NCBI GenBank assembly: GCA_005788935.1
Contig: SYAK01000124.1
Location: 1-7,325 of the forward strand
Length of the DNA: 7,325 nucleotides
Reading direction: 5' to 3'
Source: Pseudomonadota bacterium
GTDB taxonomy: Bacteria > Myxococcota > UBA9042 > PHBI01
This document shows positions 1-6,218 of this stretch, one piece after another. The first letter of the stretch is position 1; every line of letters starts with the position of its first letter. The notes under the pieces were generated by a model. The model did no database searches. It was given only the letters and a program-made list of their open reading frames with translations, and had not been told where the DNA came from. The position numbers were made by a program, and so were the translations under genes.

Positions 1-160
1 GCCTCCTGACCCGGTTGACACGACAGCGCGCAGACGCCACCCGCGCAGACCTCACCGTCATGACAGGGCGCGTCACACGCACCGCAATGCGCCCGGTCGC
101 TCCCGCGGTCGCGACAGCCGCCGCCGCAGGCCTCCTGACCCGCCGGGCACGACAGCGCCA
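1..160. repeat. Tandem 129-bp coding repeat (43 residues)
   Basis: The 10-mer gcctcctgac occurs at position 1 and again at 130. Both copies are followed by similar sequence (cacgacagcgc or gcacgacagcgcc about 17-19 bases on). The period is exactly 129 bp, or 43 codons, matching the Cys-rich protein repeat read on the minus strand. Only one full unit and the start of the next are inside the window, so the copy number is unknown. Confidence 0.7.
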
Positions 161-311
161 CCTCGGGCTCACAGCCATCCCCGTCAGGACACGGCTCGCA
201 CCCGGCGACGAGCCCGAACAGCAGCAGCGCCCCCCAGCGCCGCGCACCGCACTCGCGCTCGGATGTCTTGACGGAACGTTTACGCGCAGCGGTTGAATCA
301 GGCGTCTTCAT
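1..311 (-). CDS. Cys-rich repeat lipoprotein, Stig1-like (partial, 3' end outside window)
   Basis: An open frame read from the ATG at 311-309 runs without a stop to the left edge (103 full codons). The N-terminus has a basic stretch (R10, K11, R12, R24, R25), a hydrophobic core WGALLLFGLVAG and a lipobox ending at C38 (LVAGC), so a lipid-anchored envelope protein is expected. The n-region is long for a lipoprotein, but an in-frame TAA lies four codons upstream of this ATG and no better start follows. After C38 comes a Cys-rich region. A 43-residue unit starts at L53 (LSCPAGQEACGGGC, then D...SD..HCGAC, then C..GEVCAGGVCA) and a second copy begins at L96 (LSCQPGQE). The spacing of C, G and D resembles the Stig1-like Cys repeats common in secreted Myxococcota proteins. 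The function is unknown; extracellular binding or adhesion is a guess. The ribosome site is weak (AGG only 2 nt from ATG). It lies downstream of the vWA gene on the same strand, across a 188-bp gap. Confidence 0.8.
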   Translation of the reverse strand, partial: MKTPDSTAARKRSVKTSERECGARRWGALLLFGLVAGCEPCPDGDGCEPEVALSCPAGQEACGGGCRDRGSDRAHCGACDAPCHDGEVCAGGVCALSCQPGQE

Positions 312-497
312 GACCTGTTCTTACGCAATTCAGGACACCCTGTCACGCACGGTCACCCGAACCCGCGTCAAGGCGGACCAGGTGCAGCCGCGGCCGCCGC
401 GTGCGCGCCGCAGCGACCCATGTGACCCGACAGCGCCGCGTGCGCGCCCCCCGCGACGGTGGCCGGCGGGGACAGGCCCAACCGCCCCCGGACGCCG
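312..497. other. Intergenic gap, no gene seen
   Basis: This stretch separates the vWA gene from the downstream lipoprotein gene on the minus strand. I see no convincing frame, no RNA gene and no intrinsic terminator: a 5-bp GC hairpin candidate near 460-490 lacks a T-tract. On the minus strand a TTGACG sits near 365-370, but no good -10 box follows it. The stretch does contain a 15-bp direct repeat, listed separately. Confidence 0.5.
395..448. repeat. 15-bp direct repeat, 39 bp apart
   Basis: The 15-mer cgccgcgtgcgcgcc occurs at 395-409 and 434-448 in the gap upstream of the lipoprotein gene. It is low in complexity and GC-only apart from one T, so chance is a real possibility in this composition. 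Confidence 0.4.
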
Positions 498-1946
498 TCA
501 GATACGCCGCGTCCGGCGCGGTGTGGCGTCCTCGTCCGTGGTCGGGATGTCCCCGGCCACCTCGGCCTTCGCGACCTCGGCCACCCGCCCGAGGCCCCCG
601 AGCGCTGACGCGACGTCCGCGACGCGGCCCTCCTCGACCTCGCGTTCGCGCATCGTCGCGAGAAAGGTCGGCAGATCGATGGCGCCGTTGGCGATGGCGA
701 GCGCACCGAGCAGGACGTCGATGATGCTGCTCGGATCACCGACCTTCAGGACGTGCGCGGCCGGGATGACGGAGGCCCACTGCGTCAGCACCGTCTCGTC
801 GCTGTAGGCCGCGTAGACGTTGGCCTCGGCCTCGGCGGCTGTCTGGCCGGGCGTGAAATCGAACTCGCCGATGAAGATGTCGGACGCGCGGCCGGTCTCG
901 CCGTTCGGCGAAATGACGCCCTCGAAGTGCTGGATCCGGCCCCCCGACTCGACCTCGACCTTGAACGGCGTCGGCGTTTGACTCGGCTCGTGGAACCGGT
1001 AGTTCTGCACGAAGACGCGGTAGCGCCCGGGCTGGCCCGTGCCCTTGGCCCAGCGGATGTTCTCGACCGGCTTCGTCGACTCGCCCGAGATGTTCATGTC
1101 GACGTCGAGCCAGCCCCCGCATGGCGCGCGCTTGGCGCCGAAGAATATTTCGACACCCGCAGGGGTCACGACGTGCAAGTCGAGGTCGTTGCGGTCGTCC
1201 CAGAGCAGCGAGGCCCGGAAGTCGACGCCGCCGTACATGCCGCCCATGCGCGTCACGCGATCGCGGATCTCGGCGTCGATGTTGGCCTTTCGTTCGGACA
1301 TCGTCTTGCGCGGGTAGATGAGGAAAGTGTGGAACTTCTGCTGCAGTCGCGCGAAGGCCTCCGCCGAGTCGAGGTCCTGCGGGAGCGTGTCCCCGATGAG
1401 GCGCTTCACGTGCTGCGCGCTGACCGTCGGGTAGAAGCCCTCGTCACCGACGAAGAAGAAGTAGCCCTTCCCACCCTCCCCTTGCGCGAGACGGACGCAG
1501 TTCGTGCGGCTGTAGAACCACGCCGCGAGCTCGTAGCTCTCCTGCCCGGTGCCGCCGCCGCCCTCCTCGATCCACATCCGCTCGAGATTTTCGTCAAGGC
1601 GGTTGTCGGCCTCGAACTGCGACACCTGGAGCGGCGCACGGTCCGCGTCCGCGTCGCCGATGCCCGCGAACGAGATGCCCGGGCCCTTCACCCAGCCGTT
1701 CAGCTCGAGCTGCCCCATCAGAAGCGGCAGCTTCTCGTACATCAGCTTCGTGTCGTCCCCGCGTGACCGCGTCACATCGAGGGCCACGACGATCGGCGTC
1801 TCGTTGTTCACCTCGCGCGTCTTTCCAAACGGGTTCAGCGCCGGGTCGACAGCGTGACGGCCAGCCGATGGCGCAGTCCCCCCGCCGAAAGCCCCGTTCG
1901 CGCGCGACTCGTAGGCCGTGTCGAGGCTGTAGTATCCACCACCCAT
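498..1946 (-). CDS. vWA-like / YfaP (DUF2135)-like two-domain protein
   Basis: 482 residues from the ATG at 1946. This start has the best ribosome site in the window (GGGAGG at 1960-1955, 8 nt away) and gives a Gly-rich MGGGYYSLDTAYESRA N-terminus; a GTG 11 codons upstream lacks such a site. There is no signal peptide, so it is probably cytoplasmic. Residues about 50-235 look like a von Willebrand A fold. The strand PIVVALD leads into DVTRS (D57, T59, S61), a variant of the metal-binding DxSxS motif; GGGGTGQESYE (129-139) carries the expected loop Thr, and FFFVGDEG (163-170) fits the later core strand and loop. Residues about 238-345 match the YfaP/DUF2135 beta domain: LLWDDRNDLDLHVVTPAG, then GGWLDVDMN, then PGRYRVFVQNY. 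The C-terminus is helical, with an acidic then basic tail. vWA domains usually bind protein partners through a metal ion; partners here are inferred to be the adjacent kinase-like and SPFH products. It lies 72 bp downstream of the kinase-like gene on the same strand, possibly with its own promoter in that gap. Confidence 0.85.
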   Translation of the reverse strand: MGGGYYSLDTAYESRANGAFGGGTAPSAGRHAVDPALNPFGKTREVNNETPIVVALDVTRSRGDDTKLMYEKLPLLMGQLELNGWVKGPGISFAGIGDADADRAPLQVSQFEADNRLDENLERMWIEEGGGGTGQESYELAAWFYSRTNCVRLAQGEGGKGYFFFVGDEGFYPTVSAQHVKRLIGDTLPQDLDSAEAFARLQQKFHTFLIYPRKTMSERKANIDAEIRDRVTRMGGMYGGVDFRASLLWDDRNDLDLHVVTPAGVEIFFGAKRAPCGGWLDVDMNISGESTKPVENIRWAKGTGQPGRYRVFVQNYRFHEPSQTPTPFKVEVESGGRIQHFEGVISPNGETGRASDIFIGEFDFTPGQTAAEAEANVYAAYSDETVLTQWASVIPAAHVLKVGDPSSIIDVLLGALAIANGAIDLPTFLATMREREVEEGRVADVASALGGLGRVAEVAKAEVAGDIPTTDEDATPRRTRRI

Positions 1947-1954
1947 CGTCGCAT

Positions 1955-1960
1955 CCTCCC
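1955..1960 (-). promoter_or_regulatory. Ribosome binding site deciding the vWA gene start
   Basis: GGGAGG on the minus strand lies 8 nt from the ATG at 1946. It supports this ATG over the upstream GTG at 1979. Confidence 0.75.
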
Positions 1961-1984
1961 GCCGCAGGACCCGCGGCACATGGT

Positions 1985-2012
1985 ATTTTCAACTGCAATC
2001 ATCTGATTTCAA
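1985..2012 (-). promoter_or_regulatory. Candidate sigma70-like promoter of the vWA gene
   Basis: On the minus strand TTGAAA (2012-2007, 5 of 6 to TTGACA) is followed after 16 bp by GAAAAT (1990-1985, 4 of 6 to TATAAT). It sits in an AT-rich island within a very GC-rich window and would start transcription about 30 nt before the vWA ribosome site. It would let the vWA gene be expressed apart from the kinase-like gene. Confidence 0.4.
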
Positions 2013-2020
2013 TTCAAATC
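2005..2020. repeat. Imperfect 16-bp palindrome in AT-rich island
   Basis: gatttcaattcaaatc has matching arms gattt/aaatc around aatt, with only the c positions 6 and 11 unpaired. It overlaps the stop codon of the kinase-like gene and the candidate -35 box of the vWA gene, so it could be an operator. No T-tract or GC stem supports a terminator. Confidence 0.35.
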
Positions 2021-3437
2021 AAATCTCGAGCGGCACGAAGACATGCGGGCCCCAGATCTTCTCCCGCACGCGTTCAGCCTCGCGGTACACCTCGGCCGCG
2101 TCCTGGGCGCGACCGCGCGGCGACTCGACGACGAGGTAGCGCAGGAGTCGCTCGAGCGGCGCCTCGACATGCGCGGGCAGGGTCTTCGCGACCGGGTCCC
2201 CGCCCGCGAGGAAGAACATGCACTTCCCAAGGGCGTAGAGGTCGCTCGCGGGCCACGGCGTCTTGCGCTCGGCGACCTCGGGCGGGCTGAACACCTCGTT
2301 GTGCGCCTTGAAGCGGTCACCCGAGCGGGCGGGCTCGATGACCGCCCAGCACCAGTCGACAAGCCACACCATGTGGTCGCGCGGGCGGATCACGAGGTGG
2401 GACGGGTCGACGTTGCCGTGAAGCAGCCCGCAGGCGTGGGCGTGGGCGAGCGCCGCGAGCGACCGCCGCAACACCCACAGGACATGGCGCGTCGGCAGGC
2501 CGTCAGGGCATCGCCGGCGGACCTCGAAGAGATCCATCCCGTCGAGCCGCGGCAGCACGTGCCCGATGCGACCGTCACCCGTTCGGAATCGGTCGCGGAG
2601 CTGCGGAATGTGCGTGGACGGACCCGTAGGTCCACCCTCGGGCGGCCCCGCGAGACGCTCCAGGGCGCGCGCCTCGTTCAGCATGAGGTCGTTGTCGGCC
2701 GAGGCGTCGACGATCTTCAGCACGACCGGCTCGCGCGGCGCACCGGCGGCGCCGCCGTCCGCCTCGAAGAGCGTCGCGAGCTCGCCTGTCGCCAGCGTGA
2801 CGGACGCCTCCCAGGCGGCCAGCGGCGTCGTCACGCGGAAGCTCACGACCCTTGGCCGATGTGGCGGCGGCGGGACGAGGCGGACAGGGGCTGGCGCACC
2901 GAGTGTGGCGCTGTCAGAAACCACGGTCGCCATAGTCATACGCAACCCATGCCATCGTCGCTCGGCGAGGAGGCCACCGCCGGACGCGGCCCCGAACGTC
3001 GAGCGGGAGTTGTCGATGACACGCGCGTTGGACTGGTCGATGTGCAGCACCTGCGGGGCCGCGGCGTCCCCGACCTGCACGGGCAGCGGCTCGGCCGTCG
3101 TCGCCTCGAATGGGGACCCGCCCGCCACCTGGCCGCGCAGCCTCAGCGCGAGCGTGTGCTGGCCAGCGAGAGCAGGGACAAAGGCGAGGACGAGCTCCGC
3201 CAGAGCCCCGGGTGCGACACGCGCCGCGAGCGCCTGCGTGACGCCAAGCGGGTGCCCCGAGAGCTCGGCCGCGAGGGTGAGACCCTCGACAGTCGCCCCG
3301 TCGCTCCGGACCTGGACCCGCAGCAGACAGCTGCGTCCCGCGACGAAGCCCGCGACCGCTTCAAGATCGAGCGCCGCCGTGATCATCGGGCCCGAGGCGG
3401 GCGCCGACGCGCCAGAGGGGGGCTGCAACATGTCCAT
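2019..3437 (-). CDS. Protein-kinase-fold protein with N-terminal beta-sandwich (probable pseudokinase)
   Basis: 472 residues from the ATG at 3437. ATGs at 3431 and 3386 are also possible, none has a clear ribosome site, and a longer start would overlap the divergent gene. Residues about 18-124 look like an Ig/CARDB-style beta-sandwich (alternating strands such as CLLRVQVRS and HTLALRLRG). A linker with HIDQSNARVIDNSRSTFG (132-149) follows. The kinase-like domain covers about 196-460: VVLKI with the ATP-site Lys (K241), a helix Glu (NEARALE, E255), then HGNVDPSHLVI at 340-350 in place of HRDxKPxNxxx. The catalytic Asp is therefore Asn (N342) and the usual Lys and Asn are Asp (D344) and His (H347). 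DFG is replaced by DW (D361-W362); SPPE (384-387) replaces APE, and SDLYALG (398-404) is the normal following helix. ATP or metal binding may survive, but ordinary phosphotransfer is doubtful. There is no signal peptide or membrane segment. It is transcribed away from the SPFH gene and toward the vWA gene, suggesting one functional module. An active atypical kinase cannot be excluded. Confidence 0.85.
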   Translation of the reverse strand: MDMLQPPSGASAPASGPMITAALDLEAVAGFVAGRSCLLRVQVRSDGATVEGLTLAAELSGHPLGVTQALAARVAPGALAELVLAFVPALAGQHTLALRLRGQVAGGSPFEATTAEPLPVQVGDAAAPQVLHIDQSNARVIDNSRSTFGAASGGGLLAERRWHGLRMTMATVVSDSATLGAPAPVRLVPPPPHRPRVVSFRVTTPLAAWEASVTLATGELATLFEADGGAAGAPREPVVLKIVDASADNDLMLNEARALERLAGPPEGGPTGPSTHIPQLRDRFRTGDGRIGHVLPRLDGMDLFEVRRRCPDGLPTRHVLWVLRRSLAALAHAHACGLLHGNVDPSHLVIRPRDHMVWLVDWCWAVIEPARSGDRFKAHNEVFSPPEVAERKTPWPASDLYALGKCMFFLAGGDPVAKTLPAHVEAPLERLLRYLVVESPRGRAQDAAEVYREAERVREKIWGPHVFVPLEI

Positions 3438-3501
3438 GGCCAGGGATGCTAGCTGGGTCCGCGGCTTGTGGAAAGAGGGCCGGCGCGATAGGATTCCCTG
3501 C
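3438..3501. promoter_or_regulatory. Divergent intergenic region, kinase-like / SPFH genes
   Basis: These 64 bp must hold the start signals of both divergent genes if the chosen starts are right. On the plus strand TTGTGG (3466-3471) and TAGGAT (3489-3494) are 17 bp apart, but the -10 candidate ends only 7 nt before the ATG at 3502, which would imply a leaderless message. The same bases (TAGGA, 8 nt from ATG) can instead be read as the ribosome site. On the minus strand TAGCAT is a weak -10 candidate near 3452. A gctagc palindrome lies at 3448-3453. Confidence 0.35.
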
Positions 3502-5607
3502 ATGAGCACCCCGTCTTCGTGCGCCCGATGCAGCCATCCCAGGGACCCTGGCGACCGTTTCTGCCCGAACTGCGGCGCGGCCCGAACAGCCAGCACGCCA
3601 GGCCTGGGCGCGGTCGAGGACGGGGTCTGGGAACGCGGCGAGGGAGAGGTCGCGCGCCGGGTCGACCCCGAGGAGGCGCGGACCTTCCTTGGTCAGCGGG
3701 TCGTCTGCGTCCCCGAAGGCGCCATCGGCGTCATCCTCGTCCATGGCGTCGTCGAGCGGATCCTGCCGCCTGGCGAGCGAACCGCGGTCAGCCTGTTCGA
3801 GCGCGTCGTCGACTTCTTCCGCGGCGGCGTCCCGCGGACCGCATTCTATCTCGTAGATCTCCGACCCGTGGCCGTCCCCTTCCGGATCGAGGGCCGCCCC
3901 GACGCGGCTGGCGGCCGGACGGTGACCCAACTGCTCGCGACCTTTCGCGTGCCGCGTGGCGATCGTGCGGCGCTTGGGGTCTTCCTCGACGCGGTCGTCG
4001 GTCCGCGCACGGCCCTCTCGACCCGCGAACTGCACGACCTCGTCCGCGCCGACGTCGCCCGCCTCGCGGAGGGCACCCTCGAACGCCTCGCGGCGGAAGG
4101 TCTCGCGCTCGCGAGCGCCGAAGCCGAGGCCCGCCTGCGCGAGGGGTTGGCCGCCTTCTTCCCGCTGCGCTTCGGGCTCCACGCCGATGTGTCGGTGGCG
4201 CCGCTGACGGCCATCCGCACGCTGAGCTGGACCCTCGGCGTCGGCCCGTCCCCCCGGACGCGCGCCTGCGCGGGGTGCCGCCGCGAGTTGCCGCTCGCGC
4301 TCCGGTTCTGCGACGCCTGCGGGGCGCCCCAGCCGACCGTGCCCACGCAGAGCGGCCCGCTCGACGCGACGACACCGCTCTTCTCCGCCGATGGGGAGGC
4401 CCTCGAGCTCGACCTCACGCTGCGGGTCGCCGCATCCGGCCTGCCAGCACCCGGCGTTGCCGGCCCGAGCGACACGGGCGACCTGCTGACCCGCCTGGCA
4501 CCCGCGCTGGTCGGCGCGACCGCCAACCTGCTCGCCGCGCAAGACTTTGCACAGCTCGCGTCCGGCGATGGCTTCGCGCGGGCCGAGGAGGCCCTGCGCA
4601 CCGCCCTCGCGACCCCCGCGGGCGCCTTCGGCCTGACCCTGCTCGAGGTGGCGCTCGTCGACGTCCGCCGCAAGCACGGCGCATGGCTGCTCGGGGCCCG
4701 CGCCGACCTGCTGCGTGCCGAGGCCGACCTGACACTCGGGCGCGAGGCGCTCGGCGTGCGCGAGGGCGAACTCGAGCTCGAGGCCCTGACCCTCGCTCAG
4801 GCCCTCCGACTGCAACGCCTGAGCCGCGACCACGCGCTCGACGCAGCCTTCGCTCGCGACGCCGCGGCGATGGCGGACCGGCAGCGCCGCGAAGGGCTCG
4901 CCGTCGAGGCTGTCGCGCTCGAGGTCGCCGCCGCACAGCGTGATGCAAGGGTCCGGGAAGCCCGCGACGCGCTGGCTCGTGCCGAGGGCCGCGCCCGCGC
5001 CGAGGCCGACCGCGAGGACGCCCGCGTGGACGCCACCTTCGGCCGTGAGCAGGACCGGGCCCGCTTCGACCATCAGATCGCCCTCGAGGCCGAGCGACGC
5101 CGGCGGCAGGTTGAGCTCGACGACGCCGCGCGCCGCTCGGACATCGACCTCGCCGCCTACGCCGAGGCGCGCCAGATGGAGAAGCTGCGGGCGATGACCG
5201 AGCTCGACCGCCAGCTCGCCGAGGACGAACACCGTCAGGCCCTCGAGAAGCGCGCACAGCTGCAGGGGCTGTCCCCGGAGGCCGCGATCGCGCTGCAGGC
5301 CGCCGAGCTCGCGAAGAGCGGCCATGGGGACGCCTGGGCCGAGGCGCTCGCGGCTCGCGCAAAGGCCGACGTCGAGGCGCGCCATCAGGAGACGCTCGCG
5401 CGCCTTCAGCAGGCCGCGATGGAGGCGATGGGGAAGGTCGCAGCCTCCCGCGCCGAGGCGGCGCCGCTCATCGCGGGCCCAGCCCCCGTGGTGACGACCG
5501 TCTCGACAACCGCGTCCGAGTCCGCCTCGCGTCCCTGCAAGGCGTGCGGAGCTGGCATCCGACCCGACGCGCACTTCTGCGGCGGCTGCGGCGCGACGCA
5601 GGGCTGA
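3502..5607 (+). CDS. SPFH/band-7-like protein with three zinc ribbons and coiled coil
   Basis: 701 residues from the ATG at 3502. The open frame extends far upstream, but only antisense to the kinase-like gene, and the first zinc ribbon begins directly after this ATG. Three zinc ribbons share the pattern CX2CX10CX2C: C7/C10/C21/C24, C256/C259/C270/C273 and C679/C682/C693/C696. Residues about 60-235 look like an SPFH (stomatin/band-7) domain: a beta strand QRVVCVPEGAIGVILVHG, a PPGE turn, FYLVDLRPVAVPF, then an amphipathic helix. Residues about 295-410 seem to be a second, diverged copy (LELDLTLRVA, then TLLEVALVDVRRKHGAWLL). Residues about 415-645 are a highly charged Ala/Glu/Arg coiled coil. 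No transmembrane helix or signal peptide is seen, so it is probably a cytosolic or membrane-peripheral scaffold. The nearest described relatives are YdjI-type SPFH proteins with a C-terminal zinc ribbon; the extra ribbons are unusual. It is divergent from the kinase-like and vWA genes and is likely their partner. No T-tract terminator follows. Confidence 0.85.
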   Translation: MSTPSSCARCSHPRDPGDRFCPNCGAARTASTPGLGAVEDGVWERGEGEVARRVDPEEARTFLGQRVVCVPEGAIGVILVHGVVERILPPGERTAVSLFERVVDFFRGGVPRTAFYLVDLRPVAVPFRIEGRPDAAGGRTVTQLLATFRVPRGDRAALGVFLDAVVGPRTALSTRELHDLVRADVARLAEGTLERLAAEGLALASAEAEARLREGLAAFFPLRFGLHADVSVAPLTAIRTLSWTLGVGPSPRTRACAGCRRELPLALRFCDACGAPQPTVPTQSGPLDATTPLFSADGEALELDLTLRVAASGLPAPGVAGPSDTGDLLTRLAPALVGATANLLAAQDFAQLASGDGFARAEEALRTALATPAGAFGLTLLEVALVDVRRKHGAWLLGARADLLRAEADLTLGREALGVREGELELEALTLAQALRLQRLSRDHALDAAFARDAAAMADRQRREGLAVEAVALEVAAAQRDARVREARDALARAEGRARAEADREDARVDATFGREQDRARFDHQIALEAERRRRQVELDDAARRSDIDLAAYAEARQMEKLRAMTELDRQLAEDEHRQALEKRAQLQGLSPEAAIALQAAELAKSGHGDAWAEALAARAKADVEARHQETLARLQQAAMEAMGKVAASRAEAAPLIAGPAPVVTTVSTTASESASRPCKACGAGIRPDAHFCGGCGATQG

Positions 5608-5901
5608 CGTGTCGCCCACGTGACGCAAATACGACAGACAGGTACGAAATCGGCTGCGACGCCCTTGACGGTTTCGCACGCATGGTTCAAACGCTCCCGC
5701 CGCCGAGCAGCCCCCCGAGGAGCTGCACCCAGCGGCCCAGGTCACCCCCGGCTGCCAGCCTCGTCCACGGCCAGCGCGCCAGCGTGCCCTCCGAGAGATT
5801 TCCAAGAAACCGGGCGCGCTTCGATGGCGCACCGCGTAACCGGGTGGACCCCGCTGGCATACGACGCCAGGTCGCAGTGGTCCCCGAGGAGCAAAGACGC
5901 G
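5608..5901. other. Intergenic gap, no convincing gene
   Basis: The open frame that includes the next gene runs through this stretch, but its translation is Pro/Arg/Ser-rich with no domain and no ribosome site before its ATGs at 5620 or 5824. A 5-bp inverted repeat (acgtg/cacgt, 5607-5621) just after the SPFH stop lacks a T-tract and is not a clear terminator. TTGACG at 5665-5670 has only a poor -10 partner (CAAACG at 5688-5693). Confidence 0.5.
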
Positions 5902-6204
5902 ATGTACAAGTGCAACGACGAGTTGACCGCCTCCCACGCCGCCCTGAAGACCGCCGAGTCGGCCCCCCGGCCGTTCATCGCCGCCCGCCTTCGGTTCGAG
6001 GCGCTCGCGCTGCGTGACCAGGCCACGTGGAGCCGCGTGACCGAGGCCGACGCCCTGCACGCCGTCACGGCGCAGGTCGCCCGCGAGCTGGCTCCCGAGG
6101 ACTTGCCCCGCTTCGCTGCTTGGGTGGCCGAGCACCTCGGCTCTGGCCTCGCGCGTGCCGCGGGCCTTCAGGCCGGTCCGCCGCGCCTCGTGGTGAGCGC
6201 CTGA
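5902..6204 (+). CDS. Small hypothetical protein, 100 residues
   Basis: The ATG at 5902 is preceded by GAGGAG (5886-5891) at 10 nt and gives a 100-residue product starting MYKCNDELTASHAALK. I do not recognise a family. The sequence is predicted largely helical and charged (RFEALALRDQATWSRVTEAD, then ELAPEDLPRFAAWVAEHL), with no signal peptide, no membrane segment and a single Cys (C4). An upstream ATG at 5824 would add 26 residues but lacks a ribosome site. The stop is 14 bp before the next start on the same strand, so co-transcription, and perhaps coupling, with the following lipoprotein gene is likely. It may instead be a tail-end gene of the SPFH unit, but the 294-bp gap argues against that. 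Confidence 0.6.
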   Translation: MYKCNDELTASHAALKTAESAPRPFIAARLRFEALALRDQATWSRVTEADALHAVTAQVARELAPEDLPRFAAWVAEHLGSGLARAAGLQAGPPRLVVSA

Positions 6205-6218
6205 GACGGCGCACGCCT

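Noticed and set aside
328..348. Sigma54-like GG-N11-GC element before the Cys-rich lipoprotein gene (minus strand, ...ggtgtcctgaattgc)
   Set aside because: Spacing and TTGC fit, but the -24 part is poor and the start point would fall on the ATG itself, leaving no room for the ribosome site.
753..1766. 337-residue plus-strand open frame opposite the vWA gene
   Set aside because: Composition is biased to Arg/Val/Glu with no recognisable domain; the minus-strand frame has a strong ribosome site and two recognisable folds.
2613..2635. Hairpin-like inverted repeat gtggac/gtccac
   Set aside because: Lies deep inside the kinase-like coding region, has short GC arms and no T-tract; expected by chance in this composition.
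2043..3452. 469-residue plus-strand open frame opposite the kinase-like gene
   Set aside because: Arg-rich antisense shadow without motif, while the opposite strand has kinase-fold motifs in order.
2566..3501. N-terminal extension of the SPFH reading frame
   Set aside because: The extension is fully antisense to the kinase-like gene and low in complexity; the zinc ribbon begins right after the ATG at 3502, which has a TAGGA ribosome-site candidate.
498..5607. Assignment of the trio as a tellurite-resistance TerY locus
   Set aside because: No TerB, TerC, TerD or phosphatase gene is present, and the vWA protein has a YfaP-like domain not typical of TerY. Only a loose analogy is supported.
5620..5901. 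Upstream extension of the 100-residue protein to ATG 5620 or 5824
   Set aside because: The added sequence is Pro/Arg/Ser-rich with unbiased codon use, and neither ATG has a ribosome site, unlike the ATG at 5902.
3361..6135. 924-residue open frame on the minus strand across the SPFH gene
   Set aside because: It is antisense to a gene with clear zinc ribbons and SPFH features. Its translation is Arg/Gly-rich with no domain, as expected from stop-poor antisense frames in GC-rich DNA.
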